Shown here: piece after piece, positions 11,572 through 12,264 of the stretch
Position numbering within the stretch: the stretch's first letter is position 1
How the letters are laid out: each line of letters opens with the position of its first letter
Origin: JACQCE01 sp041484905
Lineage (GTDB): Bacteria; Nitrospirota; Nitrospiria; JACQCE01
Assembly: GCA_041484905.1 (NCBI GenBank)
Contig: JBGPIL010000055.1
Span: forward strand, 1-12,264
Direction of reading: 5' to 3'
Length of the DNA: 12,264 bases
Made by a program: the position numbers and the translations under genes
Notes under the pieces: model-generated
Seen by the model: the letters and a program-made list of their open reading frames with translations, nothing else
What the model was told of the DNA's origin: nothing
The model's database searches: none

Positions 11572-12264
11572 TCAGGCGGTCTGACGTGGTCCGGAGGCGT
11601 TTTTCGCGGCGTTCAAGGAGAGCGTAAAGGCCGTGCCGCGTCCGACGACGCTGCTGACCGATATCGCACCCCCTAGTTCTTCAAGGATTTTTTTCGTCAC
11701 CGCCAAACCGAGCCCCAACCCCTTTCGTTTGGTGGTGGCATAATCCGTAAAAAGCGAAGCCAGCCGTTCCGGAGGGATTCCATGACCGGTATCGGTGACC
11801 ACAAGAAGGACAAGATCTTGTCCTTCGGTCACACCCTGTCCCGCCGGCGTGACCCGAATCTCAAGCGTGCCACCCGAGGCCATGGCGTCCAGGGCATTGC
11901 GGATCAAGTTCTTCAGGACCCGGCTGATGGCGAATTTATCCGCCAGGATGAGGATGGGAGCCTCGCCGTCGCCTTCCACATGGCAGAGGATCTTCACCCC
12001 TTGCCGCCTGGCCTCTTCCTCGAATGTGTCCACCAATTCCGCCAGTTCACGCCGAAGGTCCAGCGCGATCATGGTCAGCGGCGTCGGCTGGCTCAAGTCG
12101 CGAAGATCGTCGAGAAAGCGCTTTACCTCCGCCAATTCTCGCTCCACAATCTTGGCAAACCGATTTCGCGCCTCCTCATCGAACCGCCGCAGCAACAGCC
12201 GGCTGTTATTTTCGATATTCAGAATCGGGTGTCTCAGATCATGGGCCAATCCGGCCGCAATCCG
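11572..12264 (-). CDS. NtrB-like sensor histidine kinase, C-terminal part (partial at window edge)
   Basis: The frame runs to the TGA at 11572-11574 and is open through the window edge, so the N-terminus and any sensor domain are missing. The visible 230 residues start in the H-box: 'AAGLAHDLRHPI', with the phospho-acceptor His encoded at about 12241-12243. This is followed by the HisKA dimerisation helices, then an HATPase domain with N-box 'KNLIRNALDAM', G1 'DTGHGIP', 'TTKRKGLGLGLA' G2 box, and the closing 'GGAISVSSVVGRGTAFTLSL'. All catalytic boxes are intact. A TTG at 12247-12249 is not a real start because the H-box continues upstream of it. The 'TTK...GLGLGLAV' wording is like that of kinases that often pair with sigma-54 activators of the NtrC family. 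A sigma-54 promoter follows 23 bp after its stop, which makes a link attractive but unproven. Confidence 0.9.
   Translation of the reverse strand, partial: RIAAGLAHDLRHPILNIENNSRLLLRRFDEEARNRFAKIVERELAEVKRFLDDLRDLSQPTPLTMIALDLRRELAELVDTFEEEARRQGVKILCHVEGDGEAPILILADKFAISRVLKNLIRNALDAMASGGTLEIRVTPAGQGVTEGQDLVLLVVTDTGHGIPPERLASLFTDYATTKRKGLGLGLAVTKKILEELGGAISVSSVVGRGTAFTLSLNAAKNASGPRQTA

Noticed and set aside
1..12264. CRISPR array, tRNA, rRNA, insertion sequence or prophage genes
   Set aside because: No regularly spaced direct repeats, no tRNA-like cloverleaf or conserved rRNA segment, and no transposase, integrase or phage protein could be recognised on either strand.

Overview
The window reads as a bacterial chromosome segment of moderately high GC, dense with signal transduction genes. 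The mix of a Wsp-like chemosensory cluster, Rcp1-type response regulators, several GGDEF/EAL proteins and a sigma-54 promoter would fit a Nitrospira-type or other Nitrospirota bacterium. That placement is an inference from gene style only; no taxonomic marker is present.

Region 1 (1-8407, plus strand) is one tightly packed gene run. It holds the 3' end of a methyl-accepting chemotaxis protein, a hybrid CheA with a C-terminal receiver (WspE/FrzE-like), a membrane-anchored HAMP-GGDEF diguanylate cyclase, a CheB methylesterase, a receiver-histidine kinase hybrid, an Rcp1-like single-domain response regulator, and a receiver-GGDEF-EAL protein. Gaps are 0-37 bp and several starts overlap the preceding stop, so this is very likely one operon whose 5' part (rest of the MCP, probably cheW and cheR) lies outside the window. 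The logic resembles the Pseudomonas Wsp system, a chemosensory array that controls cyclic di-GMP. The cyclase here is an integral membrane HAMP protein placed between cheA and cheB, not a receiver-GGDEF protein like WspR.

Region 2 (8404-9347) is convergent to the operon. A 149-residue hypothetical protein with an internal duplication shares a TTAA stop overlap with the receiver-GGDEF-EAL gene. Upstream of it is about 490 bp without a confident gene, containing four perfect inverted repeats and a possible decayed or frameshifted reading frame.

Region 3 (9348-12264, minus strand) holds, in transcription order, the C-terminal part of an NtrB-like histidine kinase, a near-perfect sigma-54 promoter, a small 77-residue gene that appears to start with the rare codon ATT behind a strong Shine-Dalgarno sequence, a 9-bp inverted repeat, and a second receiver-GGDEF-EAL protein. 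That last protein aligns without gaps, over essentially its whole length, to the one ending region 1. The two sit tail to tail around the hypothetical gene and look like an inverted paralogous pair.

Taken together, the window encodes one cyclase-only protein and two cyclase/phosphodiesterase proteins under receiver control, fed by a chemosensory array and at least two further histidine kinases. The most notable points are the sigma-54/ATT-start small gene, the rewired Wsp-like operon, and the duplicated GGDEF-EAL pair.
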